DNA of 64,000 nt from Peribacillus sp. ACCC06369 (GCF_030348945.1 NZ_JAUCEN010000002.1:2728001-2792000), one strand, 5' to 3'. Shown: positions 45,481 through 57,262, counted from the stretch's first letter. Notes: generated by a model not told the origin, from the letters alone. Made by a program: numbers and translations.

Positions 45481-46143
45481 TTAGGCAGTATGAATTTTTT
45501 TCTTTTTAATCGGTGAAAGCAATCGTTCCAGCCATCCGAGTAAAAGATCTGACAGAATGGCCATCAATGCCGTCGGGATAGCTCCTGCAAGTATGATCGC
45601 GGTTCCATTTGAAGCATTCGTTCCCCTCACAATGATATCCCCCAGGCCACCTGCGCCCACGAATGTACCGACAGCAGTTACTCCTATTGCAACGACAAGT
45701 GCTGTACGTAAGCCAGCCATTATGACAGACAAGGATAATGGCAGTTCAACCATTCTTAGTAACTGGAGCTTCGTCATCCCCATTGCCTTGCCAGATTCTA
45801 AATAAGCATGATCGATACTTGTAATTCCGACATATGTGTTCCTCAGGATTGGCAGTAAAGAGTATAGAAACAATGATAAGATTACCGTATTTGTTCCTAA
45901 GCCCATTACTAGCATTAGGAGAGCAAGCATAGCCAATGCTGGTGTGGTTTGTATGACATTCGTTATCGAAAATATCCAATTACTCAATTTCTTATGTTTC
46001 GCGATGAAAATGCCTATCGGGATGGCTACGATTGCAGCAAATAAAACTCCATAAGCGGACATTAAAAAGTGGCGATAAAACTCAGTAAGTACATACATCC
46101 AATTTTGGGAATAATAAGTTCCCAGCTGTTGCAAGGTTTCCAT
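45481..46143 (-). CDS. Osmoprotectant ABC transporter permease (OpuBD/OpuCD-like)
   Basis: 220 residues, five to six helices; one of two membrane subunits. It has the EAA-type loop MGMTKLQLLRMVELPLSLSVIMAGLR and the family-specific VGAGGLGDIIVRG. ATG at 46143 with GGGAGG upstream. Fourth and last gene of an A-B-C-D operon importing quaternary ammonium compounds such as choline, betaine or carnitine. The order is the same in opuB and opuC, so the substrate range cannot be told. Confidence 0.9.
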   Translation of the reverse strand: METLQQLGTYYSQNWMYVLTEFYRHFLMSAYGVLFAAIVAIPIGIFIAKHKKLSNWIFSITNVIQTTPALAMLALLMLVMGLGTNTVILSLFLYSLLPILRNTYVGITSIDHAYLESGKAMGMTKLQLLRMVELPLSLSVIMAGLRTALVVAIGVTAVGTFVGAGGLGDIIVRGTNASNGTAIILAGAIPTALMAILSDLLLGWLERLLSPIKKKKIHTA

Positions 46144-46160
46144 TGGTTTGCACCTCCCAT

Positions 46161-47743
<1,583 letters not shown>

Positions 47744-47755
47744 CTCTTGCACCTC

Positions 47756-48910
47756 CTAAAACATTTCTACCATTTCTGCCACTTGATTTTCTTCCTCTCC
47801 CCATAAACTGTCATAGACGATATCGACCAAGGTTGCCCTAGTAACAATTCCGACCAAAAGTTTATTCTGGTCAACTACCGGCACGTATTTGAATCCCCGT
47901 TTTAATATCTTCTGGACGGAATCACGGATTAAAGAATCCTGTTTCACTGAATAAACTTCAGTATTGATGACTTCACTGATAAATTTAGCTTTTTTTCGAT
48001 ATTCACTGATCGTTTCAATATCTACGTATCCTTTCAAAACATTTTGCTCATCGACCACAAGTAAAGAATCAACCCGTTTCTCGCGCATTATCGTAATAGC
48101 ATCGGTAAGGGATTTTTCCTCTGTAATGGATATGGGATTACGACTCATGATTTGTTCAACCAACTCAACATTAGGTCTTGTTTGAAGCAATCGATCTTTA
48201 CCGATGAATTCTTCAACAAACTCATTGGCTGGGTTTCTAAGGATTTCATCAGGTGTTCCAACTTGGACGATTTCACCAGCCTTTAAGATGACGATCCTGT
48301 CGGCTAGCTTAATGGCCTCATCCATATCATGGGTAACAAAAACGATTGTTTTATCAAGTGTGCGCTGCAGATTCTTAAATTCCTCCTGAAGGGCATCTCG
48401 GGTGATGGGATCCAGTGCGCCAAAAGGTTCATCCATTAAAATGAGCGGAGGATTGGAAGCAAGAGCTCTGAGTACGCCTATCCTTTGTTGCTGCCCGCCG
48501 CTCAATTCGTAGGGATACCTTTCCAGATACTCCGGTCCCATATCAACAAGCTGAAGCAATTCCAGTGCACGTTCTTTTTTCTTCTGATCATTCCATTTAA
48601 GAAGTTTTGGAACGAGGGTGATATTTTCAAGAATTGTCATATGGGGGAAAAGTCCGATTTGCTGGATAACGTACCCAATCTGCCTTCTTAGCTCGACTGG
48701 ATCTTTATCCATTATATTTTCCCCATTAATAAGTATCTTGCCTTCAGATGGTTCAATAAGCCGGTTAATCATTTTCATAGTCGTTGTCTTACCACATCCA
48801 CTCGGACCAATGAAGCAAATGAACTCCCCTTTTTTAATATCCAATGATATATTCTTTACAGCTTTCTTTCCTCCCTTATAGATTTTTGATACATTTTCGA
48901 TTTTTAACAC
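47756..48910 (-). CDS. Osmoprotectant ABC transporter ATPase with CBS pair (OpuBA/OpuCA-like)
   Basis: 384-residue nucleotide-binding subunit. Walker A GPSGCGKTTTMK, signature LSGGQQQRIGVLRAL, Walker B LILMDEPFGALDP, then two CBS domains in the last 120 residues (MREKRVDSLLVVD and KYVPVVDQNKLLVG), which gate related carriers by ionic strength or nucleotide. I chose the GTG at 48910 because GGAGG lies eight bases upstream; a longer frame starts at 48934. First gene of the operon, so its promoter lies in 48911-49063. Confidence 0.9.
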   Translation of the reverse strand: MLKIENVSKIYKGGKKAVKNISLDIKKGEFICFIGPSGCGKTTTMKMINRLIEPSEGKILINGENIMDKDPVELRRQIGYVIQQIGLFPHMTILENITLVPKLLKWNDQKKKERALELLQLVDMGPEYLERYPYELSGGQQQRIGVLRALASNPPLILMDEPFGALDPITRDALQEEFKNLQRTLDKTIVFVTHDMDEAIKLADRIVILKAGEIVQVGTPDEILRNPANEFVEEFIGKDRLLQTRPNVELVEQIMSRNPISITEEKSLTDAITIMREKRVDSLLVVDEQNVLKGYVDIETISEYRKKAKFISEVINTEVYSVKQDSLIRDSVQKILKRGFKYVPVVDQNKLLVGIVTRATLVDIVYDSLWGEEENQVAEMVEMF

Positions 48911-49063
48911 AAAAAGCACCTCCATCTTTCGCATACAATTACAAATTTTACAAAAATATTAATTTTTCATATGCACAGTCTCTTTTACCCATAAGATAAA
49001 TGGTATAAACCTTTTAATTAAAAAAACTAGTTCATTGTAATTATATTGAATAAATGGAATAAA

Positions 49064-49092
49064 AAAAACTACCTCATTTTAATTGAGGCAGT
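49064..49092 (-). terminator. Terminator of the acyl-CoA dehydrogenase gene
   Basis: Minus strand ACTGCCTCA with TGAGGTAGT and eight T. Confidence 0.85.
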
Positions 49093-49119
49093 CAATAGAT
49101 TTAAGTGATTAATAATGAA

Positions 49120-50295
49120 TTAAAACCCGATATTTTCAGAAATCAGGGTTTTTATGTTTTCATCTGACCCTGTATAGAGTGTTGTCAAAGGAATGTCCCG
49201 ATGACGCCGGGCAATTTTATCGTCGCCCATATTTCCGTATCGATCATGTAACTGCATGCATTTTTCGGATATTCGCTTGGACATCTCCGTGATCCAGTAT
49301 TTAGCCATCGATACTTCAGTTATGATATTCTCGCCATTTATATGTTTACAGATCAAACCATCAACAAACGTTCTTCCCAACTGAATATCGGTCGCTATTT
49401 CAGCAATGGTAAACTGTAACTTTTTAAATTCACTTATTTTCTTACCAAATGCTTTTCGTCCTTTTATATAATTCACCGTTAAGTGGAGCATGTCTTTAGC
49501 TGCCATCAAAGACCCAATCGCACACATAAGTCTTTCCTGCTGCAGTTTTTGCATTATATATGAAAGGCCCCTCCCTTCCTCCCCAAGGAGGTTCCCAACT
49601 GGAACTGGAGCATCATCGAAAAATAGTTCGGCTGTGCCTGAGCTATCCTGGCCTGCTTTTTCAAGCTTTCTGCCTCGGGTAAACCCTGGAGTATCTTTAT
49701 CTACTAGCAACAAACTGATTCCATCATGGGAAGGAACAGCATCATGATCAGTTTTGCATGCTACTATCATGAAGTCGGCTTTAAAGCCATTTGTGATAAA
49801 CGTTTTAGCTCCATTTACAATATAATACCCATCTTTCTTGATGGCAGTTGTTTGGATACTAGCAAATTCTGAATCCATCCCTGGCTCTGCCATTGCAAAG
49901 GCGGTAATCATTTCTCCTGTAATGAACTTAGGTAAATATCTTTGTTTTTGATCCATTGTTCCGAATGAAGCAATATAAGGGGCTACAACGTCAGAATGAA
50001 TTGATATTCCTCTTAAGGCTGATCCAACCATTTCGAATTCTTCTGCCAATACAACTGAATATCCGAAATCTGCTCCTACCCCACCGAATTCCACATCAAG
50101 CCAAGGACATAAAAGTCCGTTATCCCCAACTTTTTTCCAAAAGGAGCGAGGGATCCCCCCCTCTTTTTCCCACTGATCATAAAAGGGGACAGCCTCCTTG
50201 TCGAGAAATTCACGAATTGACTGTTTAAATAATAAGTGTTTTTCCGTGAGGAAAGAACGTGAATCATTCATATTGATCGCCATCGTGCCAATCAT
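49120..50295 (-). CDS. Acyl-CoA dehydrogenase
   Basis: 391-residue FAD enzyme of acyl-CoA oxidation (short/medium or branched chain). Seen: AFAMAEPGMDSEFASIQTTA (FAD site), YYIVNGAKTFITNG, KAFGKKISEFKKLQFTIAE, and the catalytic Glu position in LYTGSDENIKTLI, where many relatives have YGGTTEI. ATG at 50295 with GGAGG upstream. Single gene; the exact chain length preference cannot be read. Confidence 0.9.
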   Translation of the reverse strand: MIGTMAINMNDSRSFLTEKHLLFKQSIREFLDKEAVPFYDQWEKEGGIPRSFWKKVGDNGLLCPWLDVEFGGVGADFGYSVVLAEEFEMVGSALRGISIHSDVVAPYIASFGTMDQKQRYLPKFITGEMITAFAMAEPGMDSEFASIQTTAIKKDGYYIVNGAKTFITNGFKADFMIVACKTDHDAVPSHDGISLLLVDKDTPGFTRGRKLEKAGQDSSGTAELFFDDAPVPVGNLLGEEGRGLSYIMQKLQQERLMCAIGSLMAAKDMLHLTVNYIKGRKAFGKKISEFKKLQFTIAEIATDIQLGRTFVDGLICKHINGENIITEVSMAKYWITEMSKRISEKCMQLHDRYGNMGDDKIARRHRDIPLTTLYTGSDENIKTLISENIGF

Positions 50296-51270
50296 GGGTT
50301 AACCTCCATTCGCTAATAATATAATCCACTACCATGATCAAGATAAATATGATAAATCCCGATGTAATCGCTTACACAAAATCACGAAACTGTTAAAATG
50401 GCCCACAATATTCATGTTCAACAAAAGATTTGAATTCCCTTTTTAAAATCTATTTTTTACCATTTTGAATTTATTTTTGATTATATTAATTGAAAAGAAA
50501 TCCGATTTAAGAAAAAGATGGTTAATACTTAACTGCTTAAATATGGTTTAACCATATATTCTAGCGAGGTTATTTTTGAAATATTGTATATCATTATTTT
50601 AAGATTTATTGAAATATCGAGTTCGTACAAAAGGAAATTTCATCACTAGATGGCACTTGGGGAAGCAAGTCTGGTTATCAAATGAAGGCGATCGTATAAA
50701 AGTGTTATAACTCCTTAATCCAATCGAAAGTTAAAGTAATGGATAGTTAAGTAAAATAGTAAAAAGACTTCCATACTGAAGGAAATCCTTTTTACATGTT
50801 AATTATTAGATTATGAGTACGGTTGTCTAAGTCCTATTTAAAATTGGCAAGTATTCGTTTAATGGCTTCCAGCATTGAATTTGTGGATTCCCTCTTCAAT
50901 CCAAGACTTGATCGTTACTAAAGCATGAATCACCAGGATTTATGTAACATCCGAAGGAATTAAAAGTTTATTTATTTTTATGTTATTTTTTTGTATTTCT
51001 CCTTTTCGCTGCTAAGCTTTGCGACATCCTCATCTTATCAATCGGACTTTTCACGCTCAAACTCTATTTCATTCATTACATGAATACTTTCCCCCATAGT
51101 TACATAATAAAATGATGTTTTAACAACCTTCATTAAAGATAAAGCACGTGTAAGCAGAATAAGAAACAGTTATATAACAACGTTCATGATATAATTATCA
51201 TAGAAACCGTTTACAGAAATAAAACAAAATGATCAGTCAGAAAATTCATTCTTTTAGGAGTCGATGAAAG
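50296..51270. other. Long gene-free stretch with decayed DNA
   Basis: About 975 bases. A minus-strand open run near 50834-50917 (encoding LGLKRESTNSMLEAIKRIL) ends at a stop and is followed at about 50760-50796 by a T-ended hairpin; it looks like the tail of a lost gene. Nothing else recognised. Confidence 0.4.
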
Positions 51271-51915
51271 TTGACAGTGGACAATAAAATAAGTAAAGAA
51301 CAAACTATTTTTAATCACATTGGAAATAAAATCAAAACGGAAGATAGAGAAATTAATATAATTACTAGATTAGAAGAACCTCTAATTGTGGTTTTAGAAA
51401 ATGTTTTGAGTGACGAAGAATGTGACGAACTTATTAGATTGTCAAAAGACAAAATGCATCGTTCTAAAATTGGAGTTACACACGAATTAAATGAGATAAG
51501 AACAAGTAGTAGTATGTTTTTTCAAGATAATGAAAATGACATCATTTCCAAAATTGAAAAAAGAGTATCATCAATCATGAATATACCCATTGAACATGGG
51601 GATGGTATTCAAATTCTTAAATATACTCCTGGTCAAGAATATAAAGCTCACTTTGATTTTTTTACACCTACAAGTAAAGCCGCAAAAAATAATAGAATTA
51701 GCACAATCATCATGTACTTAAATGATGTGGAGCAAGGGGGGGAAACTTTTTTTCCTAAACTGAACTTTTCAGTGTCCCCACAAAAAGGCATGGCGGTGTA
51801 TTTCGAATATTTCTATAACGATAAAAACCTAAACGAACTAACTTTACACGGTGGAGCGCCAGTTATAACCGGAGAAAAATGGGTTGCAACACAATGGATG
51901 AGAAGACAAAAATAG
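51271..51915 (+). CDS. Prolyl 4-hydroxylase-like 2-oxoglutarate/Fe(II) dioxygenase
   Basis: 214 residues, close to the B. anthracis prolyl 4-hydroxylase. Seen: EEPLIVVLENVLSDEECDELI, metal ligands in YKAHFDFF, the GGETFFPKLNFSV strand, and the distal His and 2-oxoglutarate Lys in LHGGAPVITGEKWVATQW. TTG at 51271 with AGGAG ten bases upstream. Such enzymes hydroxylate Pro in collagen-like or translation-factor substrates; no collagen-like gene is visible here. Alone, in gene-poor DNA. Confidence 0.88.
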   Translation: MTVDNKISKEQTIFNHIGNKIKTEDREINIITRLEEPLIVVLENVLSDEECDELIRLSKDKMHRSKIGVTHELNEIRTSSSMFFQDNENDIISKIEKRVSSIMNIPIEHGDGIQILKYTPGQEYKAHFDFFTPTSKAAKNNRISTIIMYLNDVEQGGETFFPKLNFSVSPQKGMAVYFEYFYNDKNLNELTLHGGAPVITGEKWVATQWMRRQK

Positions 51916-52493
51916 ACTATAGATTTCCCACATGACTGTCCAAGCCAATCCTTTATATCTTTTATTAATGGATGAAGAATGAAGTGCGGGCAAAAAACTA
52001 TTGGAATGAACAATTTTAATTTTTCTTAATGAACTAATGTACCTATTAGTTCATTAGGAATCTGCCTATTTAAAATGGGCACACGTTGAGTTCATAAAAA
52101 AAGAAAGATCAACAGCCAAGAAGACTTGTCCATTGAACCTCCAAAACTTCATCTCTTCTTTTATATGTTTATAAGGCAAAATATTTATAGCAATCCCACC
52201 GTTATCGTTATATGTACTGGTAAATTTTTGCGTCTATTTCAAGCATCAGCATGAATTGATGAATTCGTTTCATTCAAGTTCAAGTTCCTAGGCGTTCTGA
52301 TCCCAATATTGAATATGTATTCCAACTATCAAGGATTTTAAAATGCTCTTTTTCTAAAATTTTATTTAATTCCAAAATATTGGCTGGCGGAACTTCCCTG
52401 AGGCTCCTAAGCTGTGCAAATCCTAATTCTGATTAGCCTTTCTTTGCATTTACTTTCCCCCATTCAGCATGTTAGGGACTTAAACTCTAATGA
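51916..52493. other. Gene-free stretch
   Basis: Holds a hairpin at 52028-52055 (AATGAACTAAT with ATTAGTTCATT, a possible terminator for the hydroxylase, without a T run). No gene recognised. Confidence 0.4.
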
Positions 52494-53273
52494 TCATTTT
52501 CCTCTGTTACTATTTCTAAAAATATCGTAATCAGTCTTAATGTAATGAAATACCTTTGCGTTACCATTATGGTCTGGATGAGTTATTTTTAACAACCCTT
52601 TATATCCTGCTAACACTTCTTTATTACTCGCCATTTTTGAAAGCCCTAATTTTTTAATATAATCATTTGTATGAGTAGTGGAGCCTAGATTGTATTTGTC
52701 CCTTAGGTTCTCTTTTACTTTTATCAATTCATTACGTAATTCAATATTTTCTTTTAATAAATCCTTTGTTTCTTTTTGTAATTCACTTTTCTCATTCTTT
52801 AGAATTACAACTTCCTTTTTAAACATATCCCTTTGCTGAATCAATATTTTTTTTGAAGTCTCATTAAGTTCTTCAATTCCTTCTATATGCTTTTCTTGAG
52901 CTTGTATTTTTAATTTTAACCGGTGTATGATTTCATCCTTATTTTGATCGATAGAATCATTTATAGCCAGCCTTGAGGCTGTGTCATCGATTATGTATCC
53001 AGATTTCCTCTTCCCGTTTCCCTCGTATTTAATTTTCCCTTCTCGCAGCCAACGTCTGACTGTTTGTATACTACTACTTTCTGTTACCCCTGCATCCTTT
53101 AACAAGTCGAATGCTTGATCTGTGTCATCCATTATGTATCCAGTTTTTCTATTCCCGTTTCCTCCCTCGTATTTAATTTTCCCTTCTCGCAGCCAACGTC
53201 TGACAGTTTGTATACTACTACTTTCTGTTACCCCTGCATCCTTTAACAGGTCGAAAGCTTGATCTGTGTTCAC
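52494..53273 (-). CDS. Tandem helix-turn-helix, coiled-coil and J-domain-like protein
   Basis: 259 residues. Residues 3-50 and 51-97 are near-identical copies of a small DNA-binding domain (SIQTVRRWLREGKIKYEG, a MerR/excisionase-like helix-turn-helix and wing). Residues 108-205 form a long coiled coil. The end (about 215-257) resembles a J domain with the key HPD in LLKITHPDHNGNAKVF. I know of HTH-plus-coiled-coil proteins such as RacA, but not this three-part form. Role unknown: a DNA-bound recruiter of DnaK is an inference. No operon partner. Confidence 0.75.
   Translation of the reverse strand: MNTDQAFDLLKDAGVTESSSIQTVRRWLREGKIKYEGGNGNRKTGYIMDDTDQAFDLLKDAGVTESSSIQTVRRWLREGKIKYEGNGKRKSGYIIDDTASRLAINDSIDQNKDEIIHRLKLKIQAQEKHIEGIEELNETSKKILIQQRDMFKKEVVILKNEKSELQKETKDLLKENIELRNELIKVKENLRDKYNLGSTTHTNDYIKKLGLSKMASNKEVLAGYKGLLKITHPDHNGNAKVFHYIKTDYDIFRNSNRGK
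52983..53267 (-). repeat. Tandem DNA duplication encoding the two HTH copies
   Basis: Units at 53267-53124 (144 bases) and 53123-52983 (141 bases) are nearly identical; the first has one extra codon and there are a few base changes. The closeness suggests a recent duplication. Confidence 0.9.
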
Positions 53274-54071
53274 AATGTTCCCCCTTCCCCCATATTACGC
53301 CATGTAAAGTTACTGAGTGATATTAGCTTATTAATAGAAAAAAATGAATCGATTCAACATTGGTAAATAACAGGCTTTGGATGATGTGGCAGATTGGCGA
53401 GAAAATGATCAATATATATTTGAATTGATTTAAGTCAATTTTCATATAAAACGATCAATTATATGAATTTAGTTCATTCAAGACTTGCATTTTTTCGTTT
53501 TTAACGCCCTATTTTCAGCACTGCGTGTCATCTCCCCTATTGGCGATATGATATTTCATTTTTCATATGTTGTTACATCCTATTTGGCTAGTATGTATGC
53601 TAATGGTTTAAATGATAGCATAGCCATTTTCTATACAAAGAACAAACAGATAAAGAATTGATGACAGATATCACAAAAGGATAACGTTAACGTATCAAAA
53701 TCATGAAATGGCACTGGAATCATCAACGTAAGGGGTATTTTTTGAGCTAATAATATTCAAATCTTTTTCCGGGAGCCTACATCATGCATAAACGTGGTCT
53801 TGTTCTTCTTTTGATACCTGATATGCTTAACGTGTGGGAGGATCTTTAGCTGCTCATGAAAAGCGATAAGGATCACAGTTAAATTCCATAAGAAGGACCT
53901 AAAGCAAAACGTGGATTTTACAACGTTAGGGATATTCCAATATTAAGAATCCCAATCTCTCAGTGATATAAATGAGAAATCGGGATTTTTTTTGCGCCTT
54001 AAGTTGAAACTTGATTCACCAAAACAGCCGCTTTTGACTTTTTCCATGGGGCTATTTTTAACTAGAAAAAA
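53274..54071. other. Gene-free stretch with one terminator
   Basis: About 800 bases. A plus-strand terminator lies at 53949-53991 (AATCCC and GGGATT arms, then eight T), but no gene before it is intact. The remainder shows no feature I can name. Confidence 0.45.
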
Positions 54072-54497
54072 TTATTGCTTACCCTCTGTATAAATTTGGA
54101 AGGTTACACCGAATTTGTCCAATACAACCCCATAAGCAGGGCTAAAAAAAGCTTCCTGCAGCGGCATTTTCACTTCTCCATCTTGCGACAAGGTTTCAAA
54201 GATCTGTTTTGATTTTTCGATATCATCAATAGAAATACAAATCGTAACTTGGTCCCCAGTTTGACTGGTCTGACCTGGAAACGTATCTGAAAACATGAGG
54301 TCTGTTTCTCCAACCTTTAACATTGCGTGTGCCACAAGATCCCTTGCTTCTTCTGGTAGAGGAAATTCCGGGTTTTCAGGCATTTCTCCAAAAGTTTGAT
54401 TAATAAGAACTTTCGCATCAAGTGCTTGTTCGTAAAATTGAATCGCTTCCTTTGCATTTCCGTTCATCATTAAATAGGGAGACAGTCGCATGGTCAT
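54072..54497 (-). CDS. VOC-family (PhnB/YjdN-like) protein
   Basis: 141 residues, two beta-alpha-beta-beta-beta modules of the glyoxalase/VOC fold, PhnB branch: LSPYLMMNGNAKEAIQFYEQA, then MLKVGETDLMFSD, ICISIDDIEKSKQIFETL and GVVLDKFGVTFQIY. The usual metal ligands of glyoxalase I are not all visible. ATG at 54497 with AAAGGAG ten bases upstream. Single gene; substrate unknown. Confidence 0.88.
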   Translation of the reverse strand: MTMRLSPYLMMNGNAKEAIQFYEQALDAKVLINQTFGEMPENPEFPLPEEARDLVAHAMLKVGETDLMFSDTFPGQTSQTGDQVTICISIDDIEKSKQIFETLSQDGEVKMPLQEAFFSPAYGVVLDKFGVTFQIYTEGKQ

Positions 54498-55272
54498 AAT
54501 TATATAGCTCCTTTTGTTCTAATTTTTGTTAGAAAGCTTGAGTAACTTCCAAGCCTCCTTTTGAACTTGTGGGCAATAACCACTATACCATTATTACCCA
54601 TGACTGTATTTTATAATAGAGAACATGTGTTCGTCAACGAAAATCACTTGAATACTAACAATTTTTCAGGTGACAGACTGGTTTAAATAAAATATTAAAT
54701 GATTATCCCACTAGCTTAAAGTGTTTGTTTTGTTCATGAACACATTGTTACAAAACACTGAACCATTCACCTTGATTTTCTTCGATTAAACAAAAACAAA
54801 TACTTTTGCATTAAAATGAACAGTCTATCCAACTTGTTCAGTAAATTTTCCATTACAAAAATTGTTTTGCCTTTCATCATTTTCAAAAATAGAGTAGTTA
54901 TGAAATAAGTTGGTCACTGCATATACTCCTTCTAGTTTTCAATAAGATTTATATTAAATCTACATATATAGTTTAATATGCTTTATACCGGTTAACTCTG
55001 TTGCAGTTATCCCTACTAATATAATTATCAGTAAGAGGCATCACGAGCGAAAATAATCAAGAGAGTAGCCCACCTTATCTACCATTTACTGTTGCATTAA
55101 AAAAATCTATTTTTTGTTTGTTATTCATAAAAGCTATAGTAGCAGGAGAAATCACGGTCCTTATCAAGCCTAATGATCATGACACCCAATTACGTTTAAG
55201 ATGGAATTTCTTGAATCTCTTTGCTGGACTAATAGAAAAATCCTTCAGTATTCCTCTTTTAGCCGTACTTAA
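54498..55272. other. Gene-free stretch
   Basis: About 775 AT-rich bases. No complete gene or RNA seen. Confidence 0.4.
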
Positions 55273-55442
55273 CTAAAAAAGGAACCTGAAGGATTGCATA
55301 GACCAATCAATTCTTTTTTCCTCCGCAGCAGATTCATCGTAAAATTCCCTGCCCGGTACATGGTAGATTTTCTCTCCTGCACTTTGCCTTCCATACGCAG
55401 AGTACCAATAAAAAATGAAGCGAACAAAAAGTAGTCCCGAAA
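55273..55442 (-). pseudogene. Remnant of an unknown gene with a KIYHVPG motif
   Basis: An open minus-strand run of about 55 codons encodes FIFYWYSAYGRQSAGEKIYHVPG and REFYDESAAEEKRIDW, then stops at 55273. KIYHVPG followed by aromatic residues occurs in small domains attached to thermonuclease-like exported proteins. No start codon is found. It is followed by its own hairpin terminator (arms about 55287-55296 and 55241-55250), so it looks like the 3' end of a lost gene. A further hairpin ending in T on the minus strand lies at 55430-55480. Confidence 0.4.
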
Positions 55443-55896
55443 TACACCATTTATGTAGTATATTTTGGGGCTACTTGACGTTTACTTAATTTTAGCGTTC
55501 ATAGTTTACTTAAAAACTGAGTAGTCAGTCATATATTCCGGACTATCAGTTCTTTTCATTCCCACTTTTTTTGAAAGTTTGTCTAGTCTTTAATCTTTTG
55601 TAGCTTAGAATCATACTAATTTGCCCCTGGTTGTCCAATGGCTCTCAGACTAAATTTGTATCCCACTATTATATAAGTTACCCATCTTGTTTAAATTCTC
55701 ACGTTCTAAAAAAGATGGAAAATAGCTATAGAATGTTGATATAAAAGTTTTAGAGGTAATTTATCTTGTGCTTGTTAGCACCAATTTAACTATATAACTG
55801 AAAAAAGTTCACGTTTTTCTTCTAAAAATAATTGAATGATGTCTTTAGTAACAAGCAAGAATTATAACCAATTTCACTTCCCTATTAACTATAACT
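55443..55896. other. Gene-free stretch before the ClpP-like gene 3' end
   Basis: Apart from the hairpin at 55430-55480, nothing recognised. Confidence 0.35.
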
Positions 55897-56505
55897 TTAA
55901 ATTATTTCATGTACAATTCCTAAACTCAAACCTTCGTCATTTGCAAACATGTACCATTCTTCATCTTCCTTTTCAGCATACAATTCTTCTGAAATGTTGG
56001 TATTTTCCACAACAAACTTCTTAATACGATTATCTAAACGATCATAGAAATTCATTGTATTTTTAGCCTTCTTAGAAGTTGATTGAACAGACATACTTCC
56101 ATCATGAATAAGAATTATTGTATTGGGATATGCTTTTCTATAATGTCCGCTAATCAACAGTAACGCACCCATAGAAACACAAGATCCTACACCAATGGTT
56201 TCAACTTTCGTTTTACTTGATTTAATTGCATCAATGGCAGAAAAACCAGCCACTACATCTCCACCATTAGATGTTACATAAATTTGTATTGTCTTTCTTT
56301 TATCTATTGGAATATTTAACTCTTCATCTTCTCGATTCCATTCTTGAATCCAATAAACAATTTTATTGACAATGGTTGCATCCACATCATAATTATAATA
56401 AATCTTCCGTTCTTTCAGTCCAAGGTAAAACTGATACTCCTCAAGAGAATCAGGTAAATTTCCGATTAACTCCAAATATTCTTTATTGAATTCAACTATT
56501 TTCAT
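55897..56505 (-). CDS. Orphan ClpP-like serine protease
   Basis: 202 residues with the ClpP/crotonase-type fold: IQIYVTSNGGDVVAGFSAIDAI (oxyanion region), catalytic Ser in GVGSCVSMGALLLISGH and His in IILIHDGSMSV; an acidic residue in KEDEEWYMFANDEGLSLG would complete the triad. An N-terminal extension of about 60 residues replaces the usual loop that docks Clp ATPases. ATG at 56505 with AGGAGG upstream. Similar proteins occur in phages and mobile DNA. It stands in gene-poor DNA beside IS remnants. Confidence 0.82.
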   Translation of the reverse strand: MKIVEFNKEYLELIGNLPDSLEEYQFYLGLKERKIYYNYDVDATIVNKIVYWIQEWNREDEELNIPIDKRKTIQIYVTSNGGDVVAGFSAIDAIKSSKTKVETIGVGSCVSMGALLLISGHYRKAYPNTIILIHDGSMSVQSTSKKAKNTMNFYDRLDNRIKKFVVENTNISEELYAEKEDEEWYMFANDEGLSLGIVHEII

Positions 56506-56805
56506 TATAAATCCTCCTTAATAATATGCTGAGTTATAGGAAGAAAAAGGGTAATTACACAATCATATCTATTTATTAATCTATTCAGCAAGTACCATCT
56601 TCGCAACAGCATTCATCATCATTTTAAAGCCATTATTTTTTAGAACATAGATAAGTGAAATAAGGAAACATAACAAAAAGAAATATGAGAGCAACCCCTT
56701 ATTTTTTGGTAAGAAAATATTACATAAGTGAAATCTTTTTAAAAATCGGTAATTTTTTTTTATGCACCTAACCAATGACAAAAAGAAAGAAATAAATGAA
56801 ATTAA

Positions 56806-57098
56806 ATAGATACATTGACATTAAAAGTAATATTTTTTATAAGCAGTACGCCATCTAGAGGCTGTTTTTTAATCCTGTCAGTACCAATGATTTCAATATC
56901 AAATCCATACTCTTCAAAAATAAGACGTAGTAGCTTTCCTTATTCAGCGATAAATATTCTTTTAAAACCATTAGTATATGTAATTGACTTTGAACTAACA
57001 GATTTCACATAAGGATTTATCGATAAGTTATTTATTATTTCTTTTCAGTAAAGTGTTTTATCCTCTTTTGAAAATTCACCAATTTTTTTTTTACTCAT
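56806..57098 (-). pseudogene. IS3-family OrfA remnant
   Basis: From an ATG at 57098 the minus strand gives SKKKIGEFSKEDKTLY, a stop, then NPYVKSVSSKSITYTNGFK and RIFIAE, another stop, then GKLLRLIFEEYGFDIEIIG and, after a shift, ASRWRTAYKKYYF. This is the helix-turn-helix start of an IS3-type OrfA from a group unlike the element at 1423-2857. The rest, including orfB, is absent. Confidence 0.65.
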
Positions 57099-57262
57099 TA
57101 CAAAAAAGAACCCCATATGAAGGGAAACCAAAGCCGATCGGTTTGATGATTACTTCTGGACATAACGGGTTCTAACAGCATACTACGGAGCCCTTTGTAC
57201 TGTAAGATAAATTAACCGTCACATGCAGTCTTTGTCCAATGTATAAACATACAGAAAAAAGA

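Noticed and set aside
52972..53273. CRISPR-like direct repeats
   Set aside because: The two long repeats are in-frame protein-domain duplications without spacers; no CRISPR array is seen in the window.
56581..56781. 66-codon hydrophobic minus frame upstream of the ClpP-like gene
   Set aside because: TTG start without ribosome binding site in AT-rich DNA, so a chance hydrophobic frame is likely.
56815..57012. Plus-strand 65-codon frame
   Set aside because: It is the antisense of the OrfA remnant, which has clear protein similarity on the minus strand.
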